Below the pieces are notes generated by a model. The model searched no databases, was not told the DNA's origin, and saw only the letters and a list, made by a program, of their open reading frames with translations. Made by a program: the position numbers and the translations under genes. DNA of 64,000 bases from Halorubrum yunnanense (GTDB taxonomy: Archaea; Halobacteriota; Halobacteria; Halobacteriales; Haloferacaceae). Of the stretch, positions 44,101-51,789 are shown one piece after another (the stretch's first letter is position 1; the number at the start of each line of letters is the position of its first letter). The stretch covers positions 24,110 through 88,109 of the forward strand of contig NZ_JAODIX010000039.1 in assembly GCF_026586675.1 (NCBI RefSeq), read 5' to 3'.

Positions 44101-44323
44101 TGGGGTTTTGGCGGTGTTCACCGTCGATCCGCCAGCAACGACGTACAACCGAGCGGCTGGGGTTTTGGCGGTGTTCGCCGTCGATCCGCCAGCAACGACG
44201 TACAACCGAGCGGCTGGGGTTTTGGCGGTGTTCGCCGTCGGTTTACCGTCACTCGTTTATAAGTGAGCGGCTGGACCTTTGGCGTTGTTCAACGCCGATC
44301 AACCGCCAGAAACGCCGCAGAAC
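44096..44323 (-). repeat. Tandem 57-bp repeat array, copy D
   Basis: Units start at 44096, 44153, 44210 and 44267 (the last degraded), each 57 bp apart. The first two units have GTACAAC where other units have TTATAAA, so their TATA-like box is lost. The third keeps TTATAA. The rest of each unit is conserved (GGCTGGGGTTTTGGCGGTGT). The array ends just before the PAN stop codon. Confidence 0.85.
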
Positions 44324-44349
44324 CCGAAACCGACCGCCGATCCGTAGTG

Positions 44350-45573
44350 TTAGTACTGGTAGTTGATGACCCGCTCTTCGGTCTGCTCGGCGTCCTGGAG
44401 CTTGTCGCGGGCCGCCTCGAAGTCGTCGAGCGTGACCTCGGTGCGGCCGTCGCGGATCGCAAACATCCCGGCCTCGGTCGCCAGCGAGGCGACGTCGGCG
44501 CCGCTGTACCCCTCCAGGTCCGCGGCGACCTCGCTCACGTCCGTCCCCTCGGCGACGTTCATGTGCTGGGTGTGGATCTCGAGGATGCGAGCGCGGCCCT
44601 CGGCGTCGGGCTCGGGCACCTCGATGAGGCGGTCGAACCGGCCAGGGCGCAGGATGGCCTCGTCGAGCATGTCGAAGCGGTTGGTGGCGGCCATGATCCG
44701 CACCTCGCCGCGGTCGTCGAAGCCGTCCATCTCGGAGAGCAGCTGCATCATCGTCCGCTGGACCTCGGCGTCGCCCGAGGTCTTCGAGTCCGTCCGCTTC
44801 GAGGCGACCGCGTCGATCTCGTCGATGAAGATGACGGCGGGCTCGCGCTCGGCGGCCAGCTCGAAGAGGTCGCGGACGAGCCGGGACCCCTCGCCGATGA
44901 ACTTCCGGACGAGCTCGGAGCCGGCCATCTTGATGAACGTCGCGTCGGACTCGTTGGCGACGGCCTTCGCGAGCATCGTCTTCCCGGTCCCCGGCGGGCC
45001 GTGGAGCAGGACGCCGCTCGGCGGCTCGACGCCGACGGCCTCGAACTGCTCGGGGTTCTCTAGGGGGTCCTCGACGGCCTCGCGGACCTCGCGGATCTGG
45101 TCGTCGATCCCGCCGATGTCAGCGTACTCGACGTCCGGAGACTCGGTGACCTCCATCGCCTGCGCGCGGGAGTCGGTCTCGTCGTCGAGCACCTGCTGGA
45201 CCGCGAACGAGTCGTTGATCGCGACGCGGTCACCGGGGCGTAGGTCCTCGTCGAGTCGGGTGGACGCCTCGGTCAGGACCTCTTGGTTGTTCCCGTGCTG
45301 CTTGATGACGACGCCCTCGTCGGTGATCTCTTCGACCGACGCGATGTACAGCGACGAGGTCTTCAGCACCTCGTTCTCGCGTTTCAGCTCGTCGACGTCG
45401 GTCTTCAGCTCGCCGCGGCGACCCTGCGCGTCGTCCAGCCGCTGTTCCAGTTCCTCGTTCACCTGAAGGATCCGCCGGAAGTGCTGACGGATCGCTTCGA
45501 GCCGCTCCGTCTCGCTCATCTCCGGATCGAGCTCTAAACGGGGACGGTCGGGCAGTGAGGGGCTGTGGGACAT
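44350..45573 (-). CDS. pan: Proteasome-activating nucleotidase
   Basis: The 407-residue AAA+ ATPase unfolds proteins for the 20S proteasome. It has an N-terminal coiled coil (about residues 20-75), an OB domain (about 75-150), Walker A GPPGTGKT, Walker B IFIDEID and the second region of homology around ATNRFDMLD...RPGRFDR. The C-terminus ends in NYQY, so the last three residues are Tyr-Gln-Tyr rather than the textbook hydrophobic-Tyr-any pattern that docks into the proteasome. A TATA-like CATTTACGC lies about 27-30 bp upstream. Confidence 0.95.
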   Translation of the reverse strand: MSHSPSLPDRPRLELDPEMSETERLEAIRQHFRRILQVNEELEQRLDDAQGRRGELKTDVDELKRENEVLKTSSLYIASVEEITDEGVVIKQHGNNQEVLTEASTRLDEDLRPGDRVAINDSFAVQQVLDDETDSRAQAMEVTESPDVEYADIGGIDDQIREVREAVEDPLENPEQFEAVGVEPPSGVLLHGPPGTGKTMLAKAVANESDATFIKMAGSELVRKFIGEGSRLVRDLFELAAEREPAVIFIDEIDAVASKRTDSKTSGDAEVQRTMMQLLSEMDGFDDRGEVRIMAATNRFDMLDEAILRPGRFDRLIEVPEPDAEGRARILEIHTQHMNVAEGTDVSEVAADLEGYSGADVASLATEAGMFAIRDGRTEVTLDDFEAARDKLQDAEQTEERVINYQY

Positions 45574-45698
45574 TCGTTACTCATTGGTACGAAGCGCGCG
45601 TAAATGTGCCTTTGGGTCACGGCCGTTCGTCGGTCCGACCGCGGAGCTCAAACCCGTCGCCGTTCGGGGGCGGCCGCCCGTCGCGCTCTGCCCCAGAA

Positions 45699-45714
45699 AT
45701 ATCAGAACTGATAT
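45699..45714. promoter_or_regulatory. Perfect palindrome upstream of HalX regulator
   Basis: ATATCAG-AA-CTGATAT is a 7-bp perfect inverted repeat with a 2-bp centre, in the intergenic region between pan and the HalX gene. It lies just upstream of the likely TATA box (TTTTAA, 45728-45733), a place where activators or repressors bind. A second small palindrome, GTTAA-CGTT-TTAAC at 45721-45734, overlaps the TATA box. Confidence 0.45.
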
Positions 45715-45727
45715 CCTCGAGTTAACG

Positions 45728-45733
45728 TTTTAA
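45728..45733 (+). promoter_or_regulatory. TATA box feeding the leader ORF and HalX gene
   Basis: TTTTAA is centred about 27 bp before the ATG at 45758, not before the ATG of the HalX regulator at 45835. Transcription would therefore begin at the short upstream ORF. Confidence 0.45.
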
Positions 45734-45757
45734 CAGGCCGTGTGCGTATCCCACGTT

Positions 45758-45838
45758 ATGAGTGCACGAACAGCGGTCGATGGGGTCGGCTCGGCGCCCC
45801 CCGCGGGGGATTCAGGGACCGGGGTCCCCCGACCATGA
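45758..45838 (+). CDS. 26-codon leader ORF overlapping the HalX gene
   Basis: The ATG at 45758 opens a 26-codon frame (MSARTAVDGVGS...VPRP) that ends TGA at 45836-45838, overlapping the ATG of the response regulator as ATGA. The ATG lies at leaderless distance from a TATA box. Ribosomes could start here and re-start on the regulator gene. It has no recognisable domain and may serve only as a control element. Translation is inferred, not shown. Confidence 0.35.
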   Translation: MSARTAVDGVGSAPPAGDSGTGVPRP

Positions 45839-46395
45839 GCGACGAGACGACGGACGCGACGGTCCTCGCGGTCGACGACGAGCCCGACCTCGCCGAGCTG
45901 TACCGGGTGTACCTCGAGTCGGCGTACGACGTCCGGATCGCGACCGGCGGCGAGCCGGCGTTAGACCAGATGGACGAGTCGGTCGACGTCGTCCTCCTCG
46001 ACCGACGGATGCCGGACATGTCCGGCCACGAGGTGCTCTCGGCCATGCGCGAGGCCGGCTACGACGCTCGCGTCGCGATGCTGACCGCGGTCGAGCCCGA
46101 CGTCGACATCGTCGACATGCCGTTCGACGACTACAAGACGAAGCCGGTGACGAAAGAGGACCTCCTCACGCTCGTCGAGGTGCTGCTCCACCGGGCGGAG
46201 TTCGACGAGCACAGCCAGGCGTTCTTCGCGCTGGCCTCGAAGAAGGCCGCGCTGGAGGCCGCCGGCACGACGAGCAACGAGGAGTACGAGGAGCTCGTCG
46301 AACGGATGGAGTCGGTCCGCGACCGCGTGGACGACACGCTCGACCGCCTCTCCGCACGCGACGCGTTCGTCGAGGTCCCGGGCAGCGTCCCGTAG
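45835..46395 (+). CDS. Response regulator with HalX domain
   Basis: The 186-residue protein has a receiver domain (about residues 8-120; Asp14-Asp15, phosphoacceptor Asp56 in LLDRRMPDMSG, Lys in YKTKPV) followed by a HalX domain (about 125-180), a helical haloarchaeal output module of unknown activity. No histidine kinase lies nearby, so it is probably an orphan regulator. Palindromes and a leader ORF upstream suggest tight control. The last codons lie in a 44-bp tandem duplication. Confidence 0.88.
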   Translation: MSDETTDATVLAVDDEPDLAELYRVYLESAYDVRIATGGEPALDQMDESVDVVLLDRRMPDMSGHEVLSAMREAGYDARVAMLTAVEPDVDIVDMPFDDYKTKPVTKEDLLTLVEVLLHRAEFDEHSQAFFALASKKAALEAAGTTSNEEYEELVERMESVRDRVDDTLDRLSARDAFVEVPGSVP

Positions 46396-46468
46396 TTCGG
46401 GGCGGCGTCTCGCAGTCCGTTCCGGGCAGCGTCCCGTAGTTCGGGGCGGCGTCTCGCAGTCCGTTCCG
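46381..46468 (+). repeat. 44-bp perfect tandem duplication
   Basis: A 44-bp unit beginning GGCAGCGTCCCGTAG occurs twice in immediate succession, at 46381-46424 and 46425-46468, followed by a partial third start (GGCGGCGTCCCGTCG). The first copy contains the last codons and stop of the HalX gene. Because a stop is in each copy, the protein is unchanged. The exact identity points to a recent duplication. Confidence 0.9.
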
Positions 46469-46504
46469 GGCGGCGTCCCGTCGACCGAGACCGGCTCAAC
46501 CCGC

Positions 46505-46789
46505 TTACTCGATCTGTAGCTCCCCGCCGGGCCCGCCGCTCTCGCCGTCCTCGTCCCACTCTAACTCGAACTCGACGCTTAGCTCGCCGGGACCGTCGGC
46601 GGGGCCCTCTCGCTCGGCCTTGACCTCGAACGTCGGTCGGGCCGGGGGGTCCATCGTCACCGACTCCTCGCCCCGGACGAACGTGATCTCGCTTCCGGAC
46701 TCCAGCGACTCCACGACGGTCCGGAGGTACGCGGCGATCTCCTCGCGGCTCCGGCGGCTCTCCGACTCGAAGAGGACTTCTTCAGGCAT
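46505..46789 (-). CDS. Amphi-Trp domain-containing protein
   Basis: The 94-residue acidic protein matches the amphi-Trp domain: MPEEVLFESESRRSREEIAAYLRTVVESLESGSEITF and a beta-rich C-terminus with EFELEWD carrying the Trp. The ATG at 46789 gives the family start; sixteen upstream codons are excluded. Function is unknown. Confidence 0.8.
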   Translation of the reverse strand: MPEEVLFESESRRSREEIAAYLRTVVESLESGSEITFVRGEESVTMDPPARPTFEVKAEREGPADGPGELSVEFELEWDEDGESGGPGGELQIE

Positions 46790-46882
46790 GGGCGGACGTA
46801 CGTCGGGGCGCGATATAAAGCCGCACGCCGGATCCACCGAATTCAGGCCGCCGGTCTCGACGCCCGAACGGCGAGTCCGCCC

Positions 46883-47962
46883 TCAGAACCCGTCCTCGAA
46901 CGCGAACGTCCCGTTTCGCTGGACGACCTCGCCGTCGACCTCGATGACGGAGTCCTCGCTCATGTCGACGATCATGTCGACGTGCTCGGCGGACTCGTTG
47001 ATCTCATTGCCCTCGCCGACCGTCTCCGGGTACGCGGAGCCGACCGCCATGTGGACCGTGTCGCCCATCTTCTCGTCGAACAGCATGTTGTAGGTGAACC
47101 GGTCGATCTGGCGGTTCATCCCGATGCCCAGCTCGCCGAGGCGCCGCGACCCCTCGTCGGTGTCGAGGATCCCAGTCAGCAGGTCCTCGTTGCGCTCGGC
47201 GGAGTGAGAGACGACCTCACCGTCTTCGAACCGGAGCCGGACCCCGTCGATCTCGCGGCCGTAGCGGTACAGGGGGAGATCGAAGTGGACCTCGCCGTCG
47301 ACGCCGTCGCGGACCGGCGCCGTGAACACCTCGCCGCCGGGGAGGTTCGCCTCGCCGTAGTCGTTGAGCGTCGAATTTCCCGAGATATCGAGCGTGAGGT
47401 CCGTCTCCTCGCCGGACGTGATCCGGACCTCGTCGGCGCCGTCCAGGATCTCGACCATCTCCGCCTGGAACTCGCGCTGCGCGTCCCAGTCGAGCGAGAC
47501 CGCGTCCCAGACGAAGTCCTCGTACGCCTCGGTGCTCATCCCGGCGAGCTGCGCGTGGCTCGCGGTCGGGTACTGCGTGAGACACCACGTCTTCGAGAGG
47601 CGCGTCCGCTTGACGTCCTCCATCGCGCGGTTGTAGGCGGCGTTCGTCTCGGGGTCGACGTCGGCGTCCTCGGTCGCGTTCGACCCGCCGCGCGCGATGA
47701 CGAACACGTCCGCTTCCCGGTAGAGCGCGAGCCGGTGGTCCGGCTCGGTGAACTCCTCGGACGAGCGCTTAAAGGCGCGCTGGGCGCGCTTGGAGTAGTT
47801 GAGGTACACCGGATTGGCGCCGCGGTCCCCGCAGATCTCGTGGAGGGCGACGGCGAGGTCCTCCGCCTCGGCGGGCAGCTGGATGACGACGTTATCACCG
47901 GACTCGATGCCGGTCGAGTGGTCGGCGATGATCTCGGCGTGCTCGCGGATGCGTGCGTCCAT
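46883..47962 (-). CDS. M29-family aminopeptidase
   Basis: The 359-residue protein matches M29 (AmpS/AmpT/PepS) metalloaminopeptidases: an N-terminal alpha/beta domain, then the metal-site region with GGEVFTAPV, a SHSAERNEDLL stretch, and GIGMNRQI...NMLFDEKMGDTVHMAVG. The C-terminus has SAEHVDMIVDM with the family's His-x-Asp. Zinc or cobalt ions would be bound. It is cytoplasmic and removes N-terminal residues from peptides. Confidence 0.9.
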   Translation of the reverse strand: MDARIREHAEIIADHSTGIESGDNVVIQLPAEAEDLAVALHEICGDRGANPVYLNYSKRAQRAFKRSSEEFTEPDHRLALYREADVFVIARGGSNATEDADVDPETNAAYNRAMEDVKRTRLSKTWCLTQYPTASHAQLAGMSTEAYEDFVWDAVSLDWDAQREFQAEMVEILDGADEVRITSGEETDLTLDISGNSTLNDYGEANLPGGEVFTAPVRDGVDGEVHFDLPLYRYGREIDGVRLRFEDGEVVSHSAERNEDLLTGILDTDEGSRRLGELGIGMNRQIDRFTYNMLFDEKMGDTVHMAVGSAYPETVGEGNEINESAEHVDMIVDMSEDSVIEVDGEVVQRNGTFAFEDGF

Positions 47963-48030
47963 GGGCCCGCTTCTCGGTCCGACGGATTACCGTTACCGCT
48001 TCGCCGTCGGAACCGGTCGCCCCGAGTCGG

Positions 48031-49359
48031 TCACTCCAGGTAGCCGAGGGCCCGGAGCTGCGCGTCGTCGTATCGCCGGGTGTCTGGCGCCTCGCCCACG
48101 GGACCGCCGCGCGCGGCGAGGACGGCGGACAGCGACTCGGAGTCCGACCCGGGAGCCGAGTCCGCCGACCGACGCTCGCGCACCCGCTCCGCGCCCGGGT
48201 CGTCGCTCGGGGCGACCGTCCGGAGCGCGTCGACCCCGTCGGCCGTCCGCCGACCGAACAGCTTCTCGCCGTCGTCCCGGCGGACGCCCCGCACGAGGTC
48301 CGACGCGCCGAGGGCCCTGGCGACCGTGAAGGCGTGCTCGCGGGCGAGCGACGACGGCGAGGGGGGAGTCGCCGATTCGGGCTCACCGGGCGCCTCCGTC
48401 GCGGGGACGGCCAGCATGCGCGGGAGGTCGATCAGCGAGACCTGGTCCGCGACGACCGACGCGGGCCAGTCCGGCCGGGCGACCACCAGCGGGACGCGGA
48501 CGAGCGACTCCCAGGAGGCCGCGGGGACGTGGCCGACCATCTCGCGCCCGGGGTCCGAGTTCTCCCCGTGGTCGGCCGTCACCGCGAGGACGTCGCGGTC
48601 GGGGTCGTAGTGGCCCCGGTCGCGGAGCCGCGCGACGAACCGCTCGACCGCCGTCCCGAGCGCGTCACAGCTCCGGTCGTACAGCGCCCGAACCGGGTCG
48701 AGGTCCCTCGGCTCGACGTCGTCGACGGAGCGGACGGCGAGGCTCCGGCTCAGGGCCGAGGTCCGGTAGTCGCCGGGCTCCCTGGCGGCGTCGCTCGGCG
48801 GCCAGTAGGGGGTGTGGGTGTCCATGTAGTGGATCCAGCAGAAGACCGGTCCGTCGGCGGCGGCGATCCGCTCGCGGGCGCGGTCGTGCAGCGCCGTCGC
48901 TGGGCGGTAGTACGGTCCGAGGAGGCCGAGCCGCCGCGCGAGCGGCCAGACGGCGTCGAAGTAGCCGCGCTCGACGACCCGCGTCACCGACCGCGGGAGC
49001 GCCTCGTCGAGCCGCGCCGTCAGGCCCCCGTCGGCCGGGTCGCTCTCGCCGAGCGCCGGCCGGAACAGGGGGTTGTCCGTCAGCAGTATCGTCTCGTAGC
49101 CCGCCTCGCGGAAGCGCGTGAGAAGCGACGCGGGGTCGCCGTCCGGGCCCTCGGGCGCCTCGCCGTCGGGGCCCGTGCCGTCGACGAACCGCCCGGTCGC
49201 GAGCGCGGGAACGGAGCTGGCCGTGAACGGGGCCGGGGCGACGGCGGTCGGGAACCGGGTCCCGTCGAGCTCGTCCGCGAGGCGCTCGGTCGCGTCCGCG
49301 AACGCGTCGGCGCGCAGCGAGTCCGCCGACAGCAGGAACACGTTGGGCGCGCTCTCCAT
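48031..49359 (-). CDS. Sulfatase-fold hydrolase/phosphotransferase
   Basis: The 442-residue protein belongs to the alkaline phosphatase/sulfatase superfamily. Metal ligands are visible in SADSLRADA near the N-terminus and TADHGENSD near residue 275. The nucleophile region reads APFTASSVPALATGRF with no Cys-X-Pro-X-Arg, so formylglycine-type sulfatase activity is unlikely; the Thr or Ser may act instead, as in phosphoglycerol transferases. No signal peptide or membrane helix is seen, so it is probably cytoplasmic. Confidence 0.78.
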   Translation of the reverse strand: MESAPNVFLLSADSLRADAFADATERLADELDGTRFPTAVAPAPFTASSVPALATGRFVDGTGPDGEAPEGPDGDPASLLTRFREAGYETILLTDNPLFRPALGESDPADGGLTARLDEALPRSVTRVVERGYFDAVWPLARRLGLLGPYYRPATALHDRARERIAAADGPVFCWIHYMDTHTPYWPPSDAAREPGDYRTSALSRSLAVRSVDDVEPRDLDPVRALYDRSCDALGTAVERFVARLRDRGHYDPDRDVLAVTADHGENSDPGREMVGHVPAASWESLVRVPLVVARPDWPASVVADQVSLIDLPRMLAVPATEAPGEPESATPPSPSSLAREHAFTVARALGASDLVRGVRRDDGEKLFGRRTADGVDALRTVAPSDDPGAERVRERRSADSAPGSDSESLSAVLAARGGPVGEAPDTRRYDDAQLRALGYLE

Positions 49360-49443
49360 GGAGGAGGCGAGGGGGCGAGCGTGTTAAGCGCTCGGGGGAC
49401 CTCGCGACGAGGACGTCTCGCTTCGCGGTCCGCGACTCGGGCG

Positions 49444-49450
49444 GATATAT
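49444..49450 (+). promoter_or_regulatory. TATA box of HFX_2341-type regulator
   Basis: TATATAA lies about 28 bp before the ATG at 49475, the spacing of a leaderless haloarchaeal gene. Confidence 0.55.
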
Positions 49451-49474
49451 AACGGGCCCGACGTAGTGTAGCGT

Positions 49475-50404
49475 ATGCAGACCCACGTCGTGCCGGTCGG
49501 CTTCGACTACGACCGCATGATCGCCCCGCTCATCCGGGACCAGTTCGACGTCGACCGGGTGATCCTCCTGGAGGGAACGGTCGGCAGCGAGGCCAACGTC
49601 GAGTACTCGCGGAACATCGCCCGGAAGCTCGAGCAGGACTTCCGGAACCTGCTCGGGGCCGAAACCGTCCGCGAGCGCCTCACCGACGTGTACGACTACG
49701 ACGCCGCCTTCGAGCGCGCCTACGATCTTATAAACGCGGAGTTGGACCGAGACGAGGGAGTCGACGACGGCGACGAGCGCGAGGTGTGGGTGAACCTCTG
49801 TTCGATGCCCCGCCCGGTCTCGTTCGCGTTCGCGACCGCGGCCCACTCGATCATGGTCGAGCGACAGGCCGACCGCGACCGCATCCACACCTACTACACC
49901 GCCCCGGAGAAGTACTTGGAGACCGAGCTGGCAGAGGAGCTCCGCGCCAACCGGGACCTCCTGCGGGAACTGGTCGACGACGACGCGGTCGACGACGAGC
50001 GTGTCGGCGACCGCCTCGCGAGCACGACCGACCTGCTGGCGGAGTTCGACGAGCGGGGCACCACCATCGGCGCGAAGAAAATTGGCGACAGCCACGTGAT
50101 CGAGCTGCCGGTCGCCTCCTTCCAGAACGTCAAGCCGTTCGAGGAGCTCGTCCTGTTCACGCTCGGCGAACACGGCGAGTTCGAGTCGGTCTCCGAGCTC
50201 GCGGAGACGCTCGCGGCCGACCTCAACGAGGAGTACACCGACTCGTTCCGCTCGAAGGTGATCTACAACGTCGACCGGCTCGGCCCCGGCGGGAAGGGGT
50301 ACATCGAGCGCGAGGAGCGCGGGAAGTCCTACCGGACCACCCTCTCGCGGATCGGCGAGCTGTGGGTCCGAGCACACGCGGACGAGGACCGGGACTTGGC
50401 GTGA
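49475..50404 (+). CDS. HFX_2341-family (DUF6293) transcriptional regulator
   Basis: The 309-residue protein has an N-terminal Rossmann-like domain (about residues 1-170, THVVPVGFDYDRMIAPL...VDRVILLEGTVG, then EVWVNLCSMPRPVSFAFATAA) and a C-terminal winged helix (about 215-300). The build is like CARF-winged-helix regulators that sense nucleotides. The HFX_2341 family is haloarchaeal and little studied. No CRISPR or nuclease gene is nearby. The target is unknown. A TATA box gives leaderless spacing. Confidence 0.78.
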   Translation: MQTHVVPVGFDYDRMIAPLIRDQFDVDRVILLEGTVGSEANVEYSRNIARKLEQDFRNLLGAETVRERLTDVYDYDAAFERAYDLINAELDRDEGVDDGDEREVWVNLCSMPRPVSFAFATAAHSIMVERQADRDRIHTYYTAPEKYLETELAEELRANRDLLRELVDDDAVDDERVGDRLASTTDLLAEFDERGTTIGAKKIGDSHVIELPVASFQNVKPFEELVLFTLGEHGEFESVSELAETLAADLNEEYTDSFRSKVIYNVDRLGPGGKGYIEREERGKSYRTTLSRIGELWVRAHADEDRDLA

Positions 50405-50745
50405 ACGCGTGTCGGACCCGGAGGCGTTGGTCGTTCGGCTGGCTCCGTCGAACCCCGTCGTAGCCGGTGGGAGCTCCACGCTGAGTGGGGAAGACGGCCC
50501 TCGCTCGGACTCCGGTGTACCGGGCGAACCGGTCGCAATCCGGCGGCCGAGACCGAACAGCGCGGCTCCCGTGGACTGATCGGTCGGTCAACACGGACAC
50601 CGACCCACCTATCGGGAGCGTGTAAACGGGCCGAGAGCGCGTCGGTGTCAGGAAAAATTGGACGTTTCGCCTCTTCGGGTTGCATCGCGTCGGGCGCGGC
50701 CTGTGACCCCCGTCGGTTACAATGCTCGCATGTGATGAGTGAGCT
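50405..50745. other. 341-bp intergenic region before BrkB gene
   Basis: No gene or clear structure is visible. A TTACAATG sequence near 50718-50725 could be the TATA region for the BrkB gene. The stretch 50580-50690 is less GC-rich than neighbouring coding DNA and holds GGAAAAATTGG. I see no copy of the composite repeat here. Confidence 0.4.
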
Positions 50746-51789
50746 ATGAACATACTGTCTGCGGTCTCGCGAGGGAAATCCGTCATGCGGGTGTTTCGTG
50801 AGAAGAACGTGACGTTTCTCGCCGGCAGCATCGCCTACAGCGCGTTCGTCTCACTCGTTCCGATGGTCATGTTCTTTCTCCTCGGGGTCTCCGTGTTCGG
50901 TGCACCCGAGCTGCAGGGGCGGATAATCGAAGTGGCGACCGAGAGCGTCTCGCCGTCGGTCGGCGGCGTCATCGAGGTGATGATCCAAGAGCAGCGAACC
51001 GCCGGTCCCGGCTCGACGATCAGCGCCACTCTCATCGGGCTGTTCACCTTTATTTGGGGGGCGATCAAGGTGTTCCGCGGGCTCGATACGGCGTTTTCGG
51101 AGATCTACGACACGGCCGACCGGGGATCGTTCCTCGGCCAGATCAAGAAGAGCCTGGTGGTGCTTTTCACCCTCGCGCTGGGCGCCGTCGCGATGGTCGG
51201 CGCGACGACTGTCGTCGCGTTCTTCTCGGCGGTCCCGTTCGTTGGGGTCGCGGTTCCCCTGCTACTCGTCGTCGGTCTCTGTGGCGCGTTTTTCCCGATG
51301 TACTACCTGTTTCCGGGCGTCGACGTGGCCCCGCGGGAAGTGCTTCCGGGGACGGTCGTCGGAGCCGTCGGGTGGGCGACCCTACAAGTGCTGTTCCAAC
51401 TGTACGTCTCCGTGAGCGGCGGCGGCGGGAGTCTCATCGCGAGCATTCTCCTGTTGGTCACCTGGCTGTACTTCACCGGTGTCGTCCTGTTGCTGGGCGC
51501 CGCGGTCAACGCGGTCGGCCTCGCCCACGTCGACGCGACCCTCGGGGGGCGGGAGGAGTCTTCGGTGTCGGACGCCGAGATGACCCGCGACGAGGCGGCG
51601 ACGTACCTCCGCCGCCTTCGGGAGGACCTCACCGGCCGATTCGAGGGGATGCGGCCGACAAGTGAGGGGACCGACGCCGAACGCCGCCCTCCGAGTGGCG
51701 CCGTCTCCGTCGCCGAATGGGCCCGAGAGACCGACGGGAAAACGACCCACGAGGTCCGGCTGGAATGGGACGCCGACGGCGAGGACTGA
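50746..51789 (+). CDS. YihY/BrkB-family membrane protein
   Basis: The 347-residue protein has six predicted membrane helices in residues 25-265 and the YihY/BrkB pattern (NVTFLAGSIAYSAFVSLVPM, IWGAIKVFRGLDTAFSEIYD, YYLFPGVDVAPREVLPG). A charged tail of about 80 residues follows. The family was once called RNase BN in error; its function is undecided (possibly lipid or ion transport). It precedes the repeat remnant at 51964. Confidence 0.88.
   Translation: MNILSAVSRGKSVMRVFREKNVTFLAGSIAYSAFVSLVPMVMFFLLGVSVFGAPELQGRIIEVATESVSPSVGGVIEVMIQEQRTAGPGSTISATLIGLFTFIWGAIKVFRGLDTAFSEIYDTADRGSFLGQIKKSLVVLFTLALGAVAMVGATTVVAFFSAVPFVGVAVPLLLVVGLCGAFFPMYYLFPGVDVAPREVLPGTVVGAVGWATLQVLFQLYVSVSGGGGSLIASILLLVTWLYFTGVVLLLGAAVNAVGLAHVDATLGGREESSVSDAEMTRDEAATYLRRLREDLTGRFEGMRPTSEGTDAERRPPSGAVSVAEWARETDGKTTHEVRLEWDADGED

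Noticed and set aside
49786-50463. A 225-codon frame overlapping the HFX_2341 regulator
   Set aside because: It is an alternate frame of a clear gene and is Arg/Gly-rich with no family match.
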